Made by a program: the position numbers and the translations under genes
Shown here: piece after piece, positions 1 through 9,300 of the stretch
Numbering within the stretch: position 1 is the stretch's first letter
Layout of the letters: the number at the start of each line of letters is the position of its first letter
Notes under the pieces: generated by a model
What the model was told of the DNA's origin: nothing
What the model saw: only the letters and a program-made list of their open reading frames with translations
Databases searched by the model: none
Origin: Ramicandelaber brevisporus
Lineage: Eukaryota; Kickxellomycota; Ramicandelaberales; Ramicandelaberaceae
Reading direction: 5' to 3'
DNA: 49,563 nt
Assembly: GCA_025201865.1 (NCBI GenBank)
Contig: MU602693.1
Span: forward strand, 37,433 to 86,995

Positions 1-1059
1 GAGGAGCCACTCCCAGAAGGTCTCTTCTGGCTGCTGCTGACTGGCGAGATTCCTTCCGCCGAGCAGGTCAAGCAGGTTTCCCAGGAATGGGCTGCCCGCG
101 CTACTCTGCCACCATTTGTCGAGGAGCTCATTGACCGCTGCCCACCAACCCTGCACCCAATGTCGCAGTTCTCGCTCGCCGTCACTGCCCTGAACCACGA
201 CTCTCAGTTCGCCAAGGCTTACCAGAGCGGCGTGCACAAGTCCAAGTACTGGGACTACGCCTACGAGGACTCCATGGACCTCATTGCCCGTCTGCCGCTG
301 ATTGCTGCCCGCATCTACCGCAACGTGTTCAAGGACGGCAAGGTCCCAGCCATCAACAAGGATCTGGATTGGGGTGCCCAGCTCGCCCACCTCCTGGGCT
401 ACCAGAACAAGGACTTTGTTGAGCTCATGCGCCTCTACCTGACCATCCACTCCGACCACGAGGGTGGCAACGTCAGCGCCCACACCACCCACCTGGTTGG
501 CTCTGCCCTGTCTGATCCATACCTCTCCTTCGCCGCCGGTCTGAACGGTCTCGCCGGCCCACTGCACGGCCTCGCCAACCAGGAAGTGCTTCGCTGGATC
601 ATGAACATGCGCAACGAGCTCGGCTCTGCCGAAGTCTCCGACGAGACCATCCGCGAGTTCCTGTGGAAGACCCTCAAGTCTGGCCAGGTTGTTCCAGGCT
701 ACGGCCACGCCGTCCTCCGCAAGACCGACCCACGCTACACTTGCCAGCGCGAGTTCGCTCTCAAGCACCTGCCAACCGACCCAATGTTCAAGCTCGTCAG
801 CCAGGTCTACAACATTGCTCCAGGCGTGCTGACCGAGCACGGCAAGACCAAGAACCCATGGCCAAACGTTGATGCCCACTCTGGCGTTCTTCTCCAGCAC
901 TACGGCCTTGTTGAGCAGGATTACTACACTGTCCTGTTCGGCGTGTCTCGTGCTCTCGGTGTTCTCGCCCAGCTGGTTTGGGACCGCGCTCTTGGCATGC
1001 CAATTGAGCGTCCAAAGTCTCTTACCACCGAGCACATCATTAAGACCTTTGCCAAATAA
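1..1059 (+). CDS. CIT1: Citrate synthase, mitochondrial type (5' partial)
   Basis: Condenses oxaloacetate and acetyl-CoA to citrate in the mitochondrial matrix. The frame is already open at base 1, so the N-terminus and any transit peptide lie outside the window; 352 residues are visible before the TAA at 1057-1059. In fragment numbering, the catalytic residues known from pig citrate synthase are all present: His274 is His189 in PLHGLANQE, His320 is His236 in [13 protein letters not shown], and Asp375 is Asp291 in NVDAHSG. The SDHEGGN motif is at about 151-157. The protein is very close to the animal/fungal mitochondrial enzyme throughout. It ends in ...TFAK, with no peroxisomal SKL-type signal, which favours the mitochondrial over the peroxisomal isoform. 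The first in-frame ATG, at 160, is internal and not the real start. It is convergent with the LIM gene, 236 bp apart. Confidence 0.96.
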   Translation, partial: EEPLPEGLFWLLLTGEIPSAEQVKQVSQEWAARATLPPFVEELIDRCPPTLHPMSQFSLAVTALNHDSQFAKAYQSGVHKSKYWDYAYEDSMDLIARLPLIAARIYRNVFKDGKVPAINKDLDWGAQLAHLLGYQNKDFVELMRLYLTIHSDHEGGNVSAHTTHLVGSALSDPYLSFAAGLNGLAGPLHGLANQEVLRWIMNMRNELGSAEVSDETIREFLWKTLKSGQVVPGYGHAVLRKTDPRYTCQREFALKHLPTDPMFKLVSQVYNIAPGVLTEHGKTKNPWPNVDAHSGVLLQHYGLVEQDYYTVLFGVSRALGVLAQLVWDRALGMPIERPKSLTTEHIIKTFAK

Positions 1060-1295
1060 GTAGCTTCCTCTTCCTTTATCTCTGTCTCTATCTCACTCTT
1101 TTATTCTTCAATTGTCATGTTCATTATTCCGTAGTAGAATATTATAAGATTGGATGTTTAGTATAATTATTTAATTCAAAAATATAGTTGAGAAAAAGAT
1201 GTCATAGAAAGATGGTGCATGTGAAAAGTAAAACGATCAAGAGAAGAGAGTAAAATGTTAGATGTAAAAATGTAAACAGTGAAATACAGTTACAT

Positions 1296-3017
1296 TTAAC
1301 GAGCGGAACCCTCGGCAGTTAAATAGGCAGCGCCGCCAGCAAAGCCAGTTCCTTTTGGACCAAAGTTCTTCTGATAACATCTTGCACAATATGGATCACC
1401 ATTTCTATCAGTGACATTGCCTGGGGTCATTCCTTTGTTACAGTCTGTACATTTGAGACAATGCTTGTGCCATGTTCTCCCGCATGAACTGACCTTTTCA
1501 GCGTGATATACCACCTTTTGGCATCTGGGACATATGTCATTAAACTGCTGAGACTGCTGCTGGAAGAATGACCGTGCTGGACTATTGCTGATGCCACTGC
1601 TGCTGCTGCTGCTACCACCTGCATTGCTGTTTGTTCTGAATCTGGAGAATGGGGATGAGCCAACTGACGCTGTTGAGCCTTGATTGATACGATAGATTGA
1701 TGGGGCCGAGGTGGATCCTGGTTGGAATCTGGCTGCGATGCTCGGAGGAGTCTGCTCATCTGGAACACTGTGGCCACCCAGTATACTGGGACCTCCAATG
1801 TCAAATGATGCTCCTGTGTCAATCATTGATCTGTCACTGTTATGGGTAACTCGATGTGCAATGTCGCTTGAGCTGGCTGTGAATATTCTTGACGCAGAGT
1901 CGGTACTGGATGACGCAAACGATGCTTGTGGATGTTGCTGTTGCTGATGCTGATGCTGCAGCAGCTGAGGAGACTGCGGTTGGATCCATGCATTACTGCT
2001 ATTGAATGAGGAAGTTCTTGATCTGTTTGCAAATGATCGATTTAATCCATCTGGCGTTTGAGGTCTTCTGAATGTAGAGTCTGATTCGTCAACAAACGAC
2101 TCTGATGACGAATGTTTCGCTAATTGAGACGGCAACACAATGGCAGACGCATTCGAAACAATTGAGCCAGGCCGAACTACCGACATTGACGGCAATTTTG
2201 GCGGAATGGCTGTGGTTAATGTTCCGCGTCTTGCATGCGGTTCATGACGCGGACTCAATGCTGCTGACGACCCAATGAATGACTGGACGGGAGACATGTT
2301 GCTTGGAGCTACTGCCGAGAAGGAATAGTAATCATTGCTGTGTGTGCTATCACGTGAACTGGTGCGAGAGTGGGTAGCTGCAACTGTCACTGGGCTGCGC
2401 GATAGCAAAGCTGACGTTTCGAGGCGAGTTGGAGTGCGGGTTCCACCTCTACTTGTTGTGCTATCGTGACTACTGGTTGCTGCGATGCCCACTGCTGTTG
2501 AAGAAGCTCCTCCGCCAGGTGAACCGAGGAATGGCAGCTGAGGAATTTGCCCACCAGACACTGTTCCATCAACGCCAGCTGATGGCAGATTGACAGAAGA
2601 GGACGAGAATATCATTGATGCTGACGACTTGCGGCCCAAATACGGAATGGATGGCAAGCCAGGCGATGATGGCCGAGACAGTCGATGAGGAGATGATGGC
2701 AAAAATCTCGGTGAACGTTCTCCACCTCCGCTGTTTGACAGCGCAACGAATGATGCAGATACTGAGGCATCAGTCGACAGCCCAGCTGCACCGCCTGCAA
2801 ATCCATATCCTTTAGGACCAAACAGTCGCGTATGGCATGAACGGCAGTAGGGCTCGTCGTTATGATCGAGTAAGTTCGTGGAGTCGAGCTTTTTGTTGCA
2901 AGATGCACACTTCAAACAAGTTTTATGCCACGCTCCGCCTGGTCCAATGACTTGTTCTGCAAGATAGACGCTCTTGTTGCAGCGTGGACACTTGGGCACT
3001 GCAGGGAAACGCTGCAT
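1296..3017 (-). CDS. Two-LIM-domain protein (CRP-type) with long disordered linker
   Basis: A 573-residue protein with a LIM zinc-binding domain at each end. LIM1 ligands are C10, C13, H31, C34, C37, C40, C58 and C61. LIM2 starts at about residue 496 with the same CxxC...HxxCxxCxxC...CxxC pattern. Each LIM is followed by the GPKGxGFAGGAA glycine motif typical of cysteine-rich protein (CRP/CSRP) LIMs, which bind actin-associated or nuclear partners. The roughly 415 residues between are Ser/Thr-rich and probably disordered, with a Gln/His run near 1925-1965. I chose ATG 3015-3017 because LIM1 begins nine residues later, as in CRP proteins. The open frame extends to 3203, but that stretch is low-complexity Phe/Leu-rich sequence from an A/T-rich leader. 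The partner and exact role cannot be read from sequence; cytoskeletal scaffolding is the likeliest role. Confidence 0.88.
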   Translation of the reverse strand: MQRFPAVPKCPRCNKSVYLAEQVIGPGGAWHKTCLKCASCNKKLDSTNLLDHNDEPYCRSCHTRLFGPKGYGFAGGAAGLSTDASVSASFVALSNSGGGERSPRFLPSSPHRLSRPSSPGLPSIPYLGRKSSASMIFSSSSVNLPSAGVDGTVSGGQIPQLPFLGSPGGGASSTAVGIAATSSHDSTTSRGGTRTPTRLETSALLSRSPVTVAATHSRTSSRDSTHSNDYYSFSAVAPSNMSPVQSFIGSSAALSPRHEPHARRGTLTTAIPPKLPSMSVVRPGSIVSNASAIVLPSQLAKHSSSESFVDESDSTFRRPQTPDGLNRSFANRSRTSSFNSSNAWIQPQSPQLLQHQHQQQQHPQASFASSSTDSASRIFTASSSDIAHRVTHNSDRSMIDTGASFDIGGPSILGGHSVPDEQTPPSIAARFQPGSTSAPSIYRINQGSTASVGSSPFSRFRTNSNAGGSSSSSSGISNSPARSFFQQQSQQFNDICPRCQKVVYHAEKVSSCGRTWHKHCLKCTDCNKGMTPGNVTDRNGDPYCARCYQKNFGPKGTGFAGGAAYLTAEGSAR

Positions 3018-3290
3018 CTGGTCAATCTGTATGAGAGAGCGAAAGAAAGAAAGAAGGTGAGAGAAGGCGAGAGAAGTATATATGGAACTGTAATGCTGGT
3101 TGTGGAAAGAAAAAAAAACAACAACAACAAAGTTTTGTAAACAATTATGCGGACCAAACAAAAACAAAAGCAAAAACAAAAACAAAACAAAACAAAGGAA
3201 CACAGAGATGTGAACGTCAAAACTACATTGGAATGAGAGTGCTTAAAACAAAAGAAAAGATATGGAGAAAAAGAGAAAAAGAGAGAAGTT
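3018..3290. other. Leader/promoter of the LIM gene and 3' end of the RING gene
   Basis: Gene-free spacer of 273 bp between two minus-strand genes. On the plus strand it is strongly purine-rich, with AACAAC units near 3117-3131 and AAAAC/AAAC units near 3160-3197, so the LIM mRNA leader is pyrimidine-rich. A TATATA stretch lies near 3078-3083, about 60 bp upstream of the chosen ATG. No additional gene is seen. Confidence 0.5.
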
Positions 3291-4457
3291 CTAATCTAGT
3301 TTAGCAAAGTAGAAGACAATGCGAGTAAAGACAATCATTAAGGGAAGCCATGCGATAAGGAATCGACCATAGTCAAGCATTTGCAAAAGCGACAGTTGCC
3401 GAGTGTCCCATGCATTCGAAGCCAGACTCTTTACATCAACCTTCTCATTGCAGTATGGACACACTTGGTGCTTGCCAATAAGACACCAGCCTCTAATACA
3501 CGGTGCATGGAACACGTGTCCGCAGTCTAACCTATGGCTTGGCTCAACTCCCTCTTCAGCTGACGAGTGTTGATGTTGCTGTTGATGTTGATGATGATGC
3601 CCAGTTGCTTCATCGTACGACGGAGGTGATTTCGGAGAAGCTGCATCACTGTGGTCATCAATGACGGCCGGAGGCAAGGCATGAGGCTGCTCACCTGGTG
3701 GCAACTCATATCCAAACTCGTCGACTGGTGGCAGCTCAGCAGGAGCAGTTGGAGTTGATCGAAGTCGACCTCCACAGATTGCACAGACATCAACTTCCAG
3801 TCTACGCATAGCGATGCCATCGTCTTTGTCACTTCTGTATCCCAGAGTCGATGCCATCGTTTCTGAGCAAATCTCGATCAAGTCACGACCAAGAATGCCG
3901 TAGTAAATGCCAGAGTACAGCATGCCCGCTCCAAACATGTAGATTTCAGCTGCCAAGTCATACTCTTCATGAGGAGCATTCGTCTTGTCGCCGTTCTGAG
4001 TCGACTGTGAAGGCGACGGCGGTGGAGGTGGGTTCGATCCCGCCACAAAGATAGTGAGCATCATCACCGCAAATCCAATGGTTCCCAGTAAAAACGACAC
4101 TTGATACACTTTGGAAAACCACCAATGGACTAATCTTGGTGTCAAGGGATGCAATGGACTCTGCGCACTCCTTCTAATAATCCACACACTGGCCAGCGTA
4201 AACAATGCCCATCCAGCCAAAAAGTAATGACGTCCCGACTCAAATGCCAGAAACGGTGGAATCAGCCAGAGCGCCAGCAGGGAGACTCGCATGTACGAAC
4301 GGGGATACTTGGCCCGCCAAAAGTTGAGAGTGAGAGATCCAAAGAGAAAGGTGAAGAAGACGACGTACGCCATGGTTTGGTGAGCCGCCTCATGGCCCTT
4401 GTGCACACGCTCGTATTCAGCGACCTTGGCTGCAAACTCATCGTCCGCTGTCGTCAT
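3291..4457 (-). CDS. RNF121: RNF121/RNF175-like multi-span RING E3 ubiquitin ligase
   Basis: A 388-residue membrane protein matching the RNF121 family, ER/Golgi-resident E3 ligases involved in protein quality control. Hydrophobic spans lie at about residues 30-46, 55-72, 77-94, 117-139 and 172-190, with another at about 363-384. Family-like segments include TPRLVHWWFSKVYQ and GWCLIGKHQVCPYCNEKVD. RING ligands are C225/C228, C312, H314, H317, C320 and C333/C336, giving a C-H-H-C core. Unusually, about 83 residues separate the first Cys pair from C312, with proline-rich and His/Gln-rich stretches. Human RNF121 is 327 aa with a short spacer, so this insert plus the loop at 140-168 explains the extra length. 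It is read divergently from the PHP gene. The start ATG is the first in the frame and is followed by a soluble N-terminus. Confidence 0.88.
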   Translation of the reverse strand: MTTADDEFAAKVAEYERVHKGHEAAHQTMAYVVFFTFLFGSLTLNFWRAKYPRSYMRVSLLALWLIPPFLAFESGRHYFLAGWALFTLASVWIIRRSAQSPLHPLTPRLVHWWFSKVYQVSFLLGTIGFAVMMLTIFVAGSNPPPPPSPSQSTQNGDKTNAPHEEYDLAAEIYMFGAGMLYSGIYYGILGRDLIEICSETMASTLGYRSDKDDGIAMRRLEVDVCAICGGRLRSTPTAPAELPPVDEFGYELPPGEQPHALPPAVIDDHSDAASPKSPPSYDEATGHHHQHQQQHQHSSAEEGVEPSHRLDCGHVFHAPCIRGWCLIGKHQVCPYCNEKVDVKSLASNAWDTRQLSLLQMLDYGRFLIAWLPLMIVFTRIVFYFAKLD

Positions 4458-4817
4458 CGTCGTTGCTGTAGATTGAAAAAAGACTGTTGTGGGATCGTCA
4501 AAAAAAAAAAGAACTTTGAATCTGACTTGGCGGAAATACAGAAGGTGTACGTGCGATATGCCCTATTGGCTGGCGTCTTCTAACAGCTCAACAACAGTTA
4601 CGGTTACAAAGGTTACCTTTGCAGACTGGCACTGACTGGCGCAGACTGACACTGACTACCAGAGGAACAGAATGAAGTGTCCAGTCGACATCCAAAGCCG
4701 CGAATTGGGAACATATTGAGATCAATGTCACTTGTTCCATTCGCTCGCTACCATTCACGCTCTCTGTCACACACACACACACACACACATAAAGAAAACA
4801 GCAACATAAACTTTGGA
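4458..4817. promoter_or_regulatory. Divergent promoter region (RING ligase / PHP protein)
   Basis: A 360-bp spacer between two divergently read start codons must hold both promoters. It contains a poly-A run near 4500-4510 and a (CA)11 microsatellite just before the PHP start. No clear TATA element is visible in either direction. The PHP frame is open upstream to 4677, but it passes through the CA repeat, so that part is more likely leader than coding. Confidence 0.5.
4768..4789. repeat. (CA)11 microsatellite
   Basis: Eleven perfect CA units 28 bp upstream of the chosen ATG of the PHP-domain gene, in its probable 5' leader. Confidence 0.95.
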
Positions 4818-6227
4818 ATGAGCTCGAAGGCAGCCCAATCTGCTTCAGCCGCTGGCAGTGCAAACGGTGCTCTATTTGGCAGTACAGACAATGGCGACGA
4901 CACAGCTCTCGATATGCCAGCTGACAACAGTCGGCAGCACACTCTGCCTTTACAGCATCGAAAACGATGGCCCGTTCGCTCATCTGCTCGACCATACATT
5001 CTCGGCGCTTTGGTTCGTCTAATCGTGCTGGTGCTGTGCATTGTCGCAATGTTCATTCTGTCCGTCTTAATCATCCAGCCTAGAATGGCTGACCCATACA
5101 ACTTTGACGCATTGTCTTGGAAAGATTGGCCGCAGCCAAGCCCGCAGTCGTACCTGTCCCCACTCAACTCATCGTTTCCAACAGACTACAATGTATTCCT
5201 CGAAGCGCATGCTCACACAGTCTATTCGGACGGCCGCTTGAAACCAGCGCAGATTCTGGAATATGCACTTGCAAACGGCTTCAATGCAATTGTTGTATCA
5301 GACCACAACACCATCTCCGGCGCCAGAGCTGCAGTGAAGGTGAGCGAGGAGGATGAGCGGTTCAAAGGCAAGATCATTGTGATCCCAGCAATGGAGTACT
5401 CTTGCTGTCGGATACACATGAACTTTATCGGGGTGAACGAGACAATATTCCCAGTGAGTGCGTGGCCCACGAATGAGCAGCTCAAGGCGGATATCAAGCG
5501 TGCGCATGATGCAGGCGGGATTGTGATTGTCAATCACATCAGCTGGTCGAATGCAACCAGCACGGGATTTCAAGTGGCTACACTACCGAATCATCCAAGC
5601 GTGCTCGAGTTGTTTGAGATTGGTATAGATGGTGTTGAGGTTCTGCACAATGACGAGCTGGATGTGTATTCTTGGGAGTTGATTAAACAACAGCGAACAG
5701 CACTCAATTCTAGTTCACCTTTGCCTTCTCCGCCGTTCCCTGCGTCGCCATCTTCTGCCAGTGATGCGCCACGGTATAGAACGCAGCCTCTATTGGCCCT
5801 TTCTGGCATGGACTGGCACTACGCCTCACCAACCTACGGCTGGAATGTTCTCAAAGCCAGCAATTTCTCGCGCGAAGCTATCATGGCCGAGCTCCGAGCT
5901 GGCCGGACCAGCATTCTGGCTCAACAGGCTGGTGTTCGACTGAGCACTGCGTATCCATACTCGCGACCGTATTATATCTTTGGGCCACTGAGCAACTTGG
6001 CGGATTACTTTGGCAACTTTTACACCTCGAGAAACGGCATGCCGAGCTTTGTCAATAGCACAATGTGTCAAACAGGCGGAGGCGTCACAGTGGAGAGTGG
6101 GTTGATTGGGGCTACTGTGGTGACACTGTTGATTCTGTTTGTTATCTATGAAGCTGTACGGTTTACAGTGCTGTGGCTCATGAGAAGGTTTCTACCAAGA
6201 GTAGAGCACTATTTTAAGGACGAGTAA
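4818..6227 (+). CDS. Membrane-anchored PHP-domain (putative metal-dependent phosphoesterase) protein
   Basis: A 469-residue protein with a PHP (polymerase and histidinol phosphatase) domain between two membrane spans. Candidate metal ligands occur in the usual order: H131/H133 with D138 (HAHTVYSDG), D162/H163 (SDHNT), E193 (AMEYS), H240 (VNHISW) and D332/H334 (GMDWH). TM1 is about residues 62-86 and follows a basic stretch; TM2 is about 427-455 and is followed by RRFLPR. Both ends should therefore be cytosolic and the PHP domain lumenal or extracellular. Six N-glycosylation sequons (NSS, NET, NAT, NSS, NFS, NST) in the intervening part agree with this. The substrate is unknown; the family is known for hydrolysing phosphoesters with bound metals. 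I chose ATG 4818 over the upstream 4677 because the longer version would translate the CA repeat as His-Thr. MDN1 begins 95 bp downstream. Confidence 0.85.
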   Translation: MSSKAAQSASAAGSANGALFGSTDNGDDTALDMPADNSRQHTLPLQHRKRWPVRSSARPYILGALVRLIVLVLCIVAMFILSVLIIQPRMADPYNFDALSWKDWPQPSPQSYLSPLNSSFPTDYNVFLEAHAHTVYSDGRLKPAQILEYALANGFNAIVVSDHNTISGARAAVKVSEEDERFKGKIIVIPAMEYSCCRIHMNFIGVNETIFPVSAWPTNEQLKADIKRAHDAGGIVIVNHISWSNATSTGFQVATLPNHPSVLELFEIGIDGVEVLHNDELDVYSWELIKQQRTALNSSSPLPSPPFPASPSSASDAPRYRTQPLLALSGMDWHYASPTYGWNVLKASNFSREAIMAELRAGRTSILAQQAGVRLSTAYPYSRPYYIFGPLSNLADYFGNFYTSRNGMPSFVNSTMCQTGGGVTVESGLIGATVVTLLILFVIYEAVRFTVLWLMRRFLPRVEHYFKDE

Positions 6228-6322
6228 CTTTGTTGCTTTTTCTTCCGCTTCATTTCATTTCATTTCAAAAAATTCGAATAGAAGTTTAAAACAAAATCGC
6301 GGCAGTGAGTAGATCGATAGAG
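6228..6322. promoter_or_regulatory. Very short spacer before MDN1
   Basis: Only 95 bp separate the PHP stop from the MDN1 ATG on the same strand. The spacer is T-rich then A-rich, with three tandem CATTT units near 6250-6266. PHP termination signals and the MDN1 5' leader must fit here, and the MDN1 promoter may overlap the PHP coding region. This is an inference from spacing. Confidence 0.45.
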
Positions 6323-9300
6323 ATGACACAGCGTAACAGCGGCAGTAACAGCGGCAGTAGCAGTAACGGCCGTGGAGCAACGGCATCGAGGAAGCGTGCA
6401 GCTCCATCGTCAGCAGCAGCAGTAGCAGTATCCTCGACTTCAGACGCGGCTGTTTCTGCTGGAACTTCCTCCCTGCAATCTGCTCGCGAGTCTTCTTCCT
6501 CTTCTTCAGCTCCAAGCATTGCTGAACAGGTCAGTAGTCGTCTGGCCAATGTCTCGCTACTCAGCTCTCCGCCATCTCCATCGGCTTCACCAACTGCTTC
6601 GGCGTCGTCTGTTGAAGATGAGCAGATTCTCGACGTGTTTGCACTCAACCTGCCGCATGTCCTTCGTGATATCTCCAGTTTGATCAATGCTGCTTATCCA
6701 TCATCGACTACAACTACTACTACTACTACCACAGCTAATACTCAGCCTCGCCATCCACCATGCGTTCCTGTTGTAATGCAGTTTGCAGAGTCTGTTTCTC
6801 TCGCACCTCAATCCCCAGGTCGCTGGTCAAAATGTCTCGACGCTCTGAGTGCACTTTTACTTGTTAATGTCATTCATTACGAACAAATTCAACATCAGCC
6901 AAGCACTTCTCATCATCAGCAGCAACAACAACAGCATCATCAGCAATCATTGCCTGCTAATGCCCATCATGCGCTGTTTGTGGCATTATCTACTCGCTTG
7001 CGACCGATTCTGTTTGATTTGGTTGGTCGCTGGGTTAATTCTGATTATTCTCACATTGTCGAGTTGGCTGGTTTGAATCAAAACACACAAACTCGCAATG
7101 TTACTGCGCTGTTTAACGAGATGGCAGCCGTGGCGTTTTCTGTTCTTGTACCAACCACCCGTCATTTGCAGCCGCTCTGTGCCAAGTTCTTTAGCGAAAG
7201 ATCAGCTGCCTTGTTTGATGCAATTAGACCCGAGAATTTAACTGGTAGTAGCTCATCTGACATGGAGCAGCATGCAGCGGCATTGCTCCGTACCGCTCTG
7301 CGCTGTTTATTGTTTAGTCCGCAGTTCTTCCGCTCTGTTCTGCCATTGAAGGCCCTCTCTGATTTGCTTGCATCCACTGTGTCCGCCAATGGTAACCAGC
7401 TCTCTGTTGATGCTCGCTATTATGCTGCCCGCTGCATTGCCATTGACTCTCAGCTGAGTGAGGCCGGCGCTGCTGCGTTTATTGCCAACTATGCCGCTTG
7501 CAAGGATGTTCCTGATCACATTGCTCTATTTGACATCCTTGAACGCAGCCGTCAGATTGCACTTGTAAAGACCAGTCTCGATGCCAACCGTATCAACCAT
7601 GAGAATCTACTGCCCTCTGGCTCCCCCTTACGTATCCAGCCCGCCGATTTGTGCCCACTCACTGTACCTGTTTGTGGCATTCTGATGATGCGCAATGTTG
7701 ATGCCGATGGCAATTCCAGCAGAGTCGCCGATATTTCCCAGCTGCCCGCCAGTGAGCGATTCATTCTCACCCAAACTGCCTGGCGCAATATGCAAAAGGT
7801 TGCACTGGCTGTTTCAATTGGCGCTCCAGTGCTCGTGGAGGGTGCAATTGGCACTGGCAAGACTGCTCTTATCCACGACCTCGCTCGCCAGCTCGGCACC
7901 GAAACTGTTATGATTCACTTGGGCGACCAGGCTGACTCGAAGGCATTGCTTGGCACATATGTATCCGCATCGAGACCAGGCGAGTTTGTGTTCCAGCTGG
8001 GAGTGCTGGCACGTGCCGTTCGAGATGGTCAGTGGGTGGTGTTTGAAGATATTGATTTGGCTCCGGCTGATGTTCTTGCAATTTTGGTTCCATTGATTGA
8101 TAAAGGCAAACTGGTAATGCCAGGAAGAGATGAATGCATTGTTGCTCATCCGCGGTTTAGACTGCTGGGAACTCGCCGTATCAACATCACCGCTGGCGGA
8201 GGTAGCAGTGTTGATCCTCAGCAGAACAAAATGCTCAGTGGACGCTGGTCAATTGTGCGCACCGATGCATTGTCTCGCAACGAGATTGTTTATGCCATTA
8301 GTCAAAAGTATCCCGTGCTGTCTAAAATCACATCGCAGCTGGTTGATTTGGGCACGCGCCTTGTTGATATCGTTGTTGGTCGTCAGTTTTCCACAATGGC
8401 CGATTCACTCTCAAAGTCTACGAATATTCCTGCGCTGACTATTGAGAGTCCAGTGCAGGCTGTTGAGGCACTTGGTCGCGTGCTGGCTCAGTCCAATCGT
8501 ACATTTTCTCAACGCGATTTGTTCCGCTGGTGCGCTAGACTTGATCGATTGATGACTGCTGGCGATGGCTCTTCGTCATCTTCATCCTCTTTGACTGGCG
8601 GTAGTGGCAAATTGGCACATGTTGTCCAGTCTCATGCATATCAATCTGCTCAGCCGAGCGAACCGCTGAGAGAAGTTGTGCCTAATGTGGATGCACGCAT
8701 GGATATCTTTGCAGAGACGATGGACTGTTTCTGTGGAATGCTGCCATTTACATTGTCTGATCCAGCGAGTAAGTCTGCTCATGTGCTACTGGCCACCTGT
8801 GTTGGTCAATTATTTGGACTCGATCACACCAATGTTGCAGTGTATCTCCAGCGTGTTCCATCTCTCTCCACTCCATCAGCACACTCTGGCCGTGCCAATA
8901 TTAGTGCCGGCCCGTTGATGTTTGGACGGGCTGTGTTGTCCCACTCATCAACATATGACATGTTATCCGATAAAGAGTTGCAGGATGGATCATTTACATT
9001 GACTCGCCATGCCAGCCGTCTGCTGGAGCAGCTGGCAGTCAGTGTCTCCCTGAATGAGAATGTCCTGTTGGTTGGTGAGACTGGATGTGGTAAGACTACT
9101 GTGATTCAGCGACTTGCAAAGATGGCTGGAGTCAAGAAGCTCCATGTAGTAAACATGTCGCAGCAGAGTGAGTTGAGCGACTTGGTTGGTGGATTTAAAC
9201 CAGTTGATGCTCGTGCTGTTGGAGCGCCACTAATTGATAGATTCTTGGAATTGATGGGAATTACATTTGGACTGGATAATCCTCAAAATAAATTGTATGT

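Noticed and set aside
3018-3203. 62-codon N-terminal extension of the LIM frame
   Set aside because: It is Phe/Leu/Val low-complexity sequence from an A/T-rich leader, and LIM1 normally lies close to the N-terminus. A CATACAG before the ATG could be a 3' splice site of a leader intron, but I found no convincing donor.
4029-4045. GGTTCGATCCC, a match to a tRNA T-loop (B box)
   Set aside because: It lies inside the RNF121-like coding sequence, the flanking 5-bp stem does not pair properly, and no acceptor stem or A box is found at tRNA distance.
4677-4817. Upstream ATG for the PHP protein
   Set aside because: It would translate the (CA)11 microsatellite as a His-Thr repeat; the ATG at 4818 gives a normal type II-like N-terminus.
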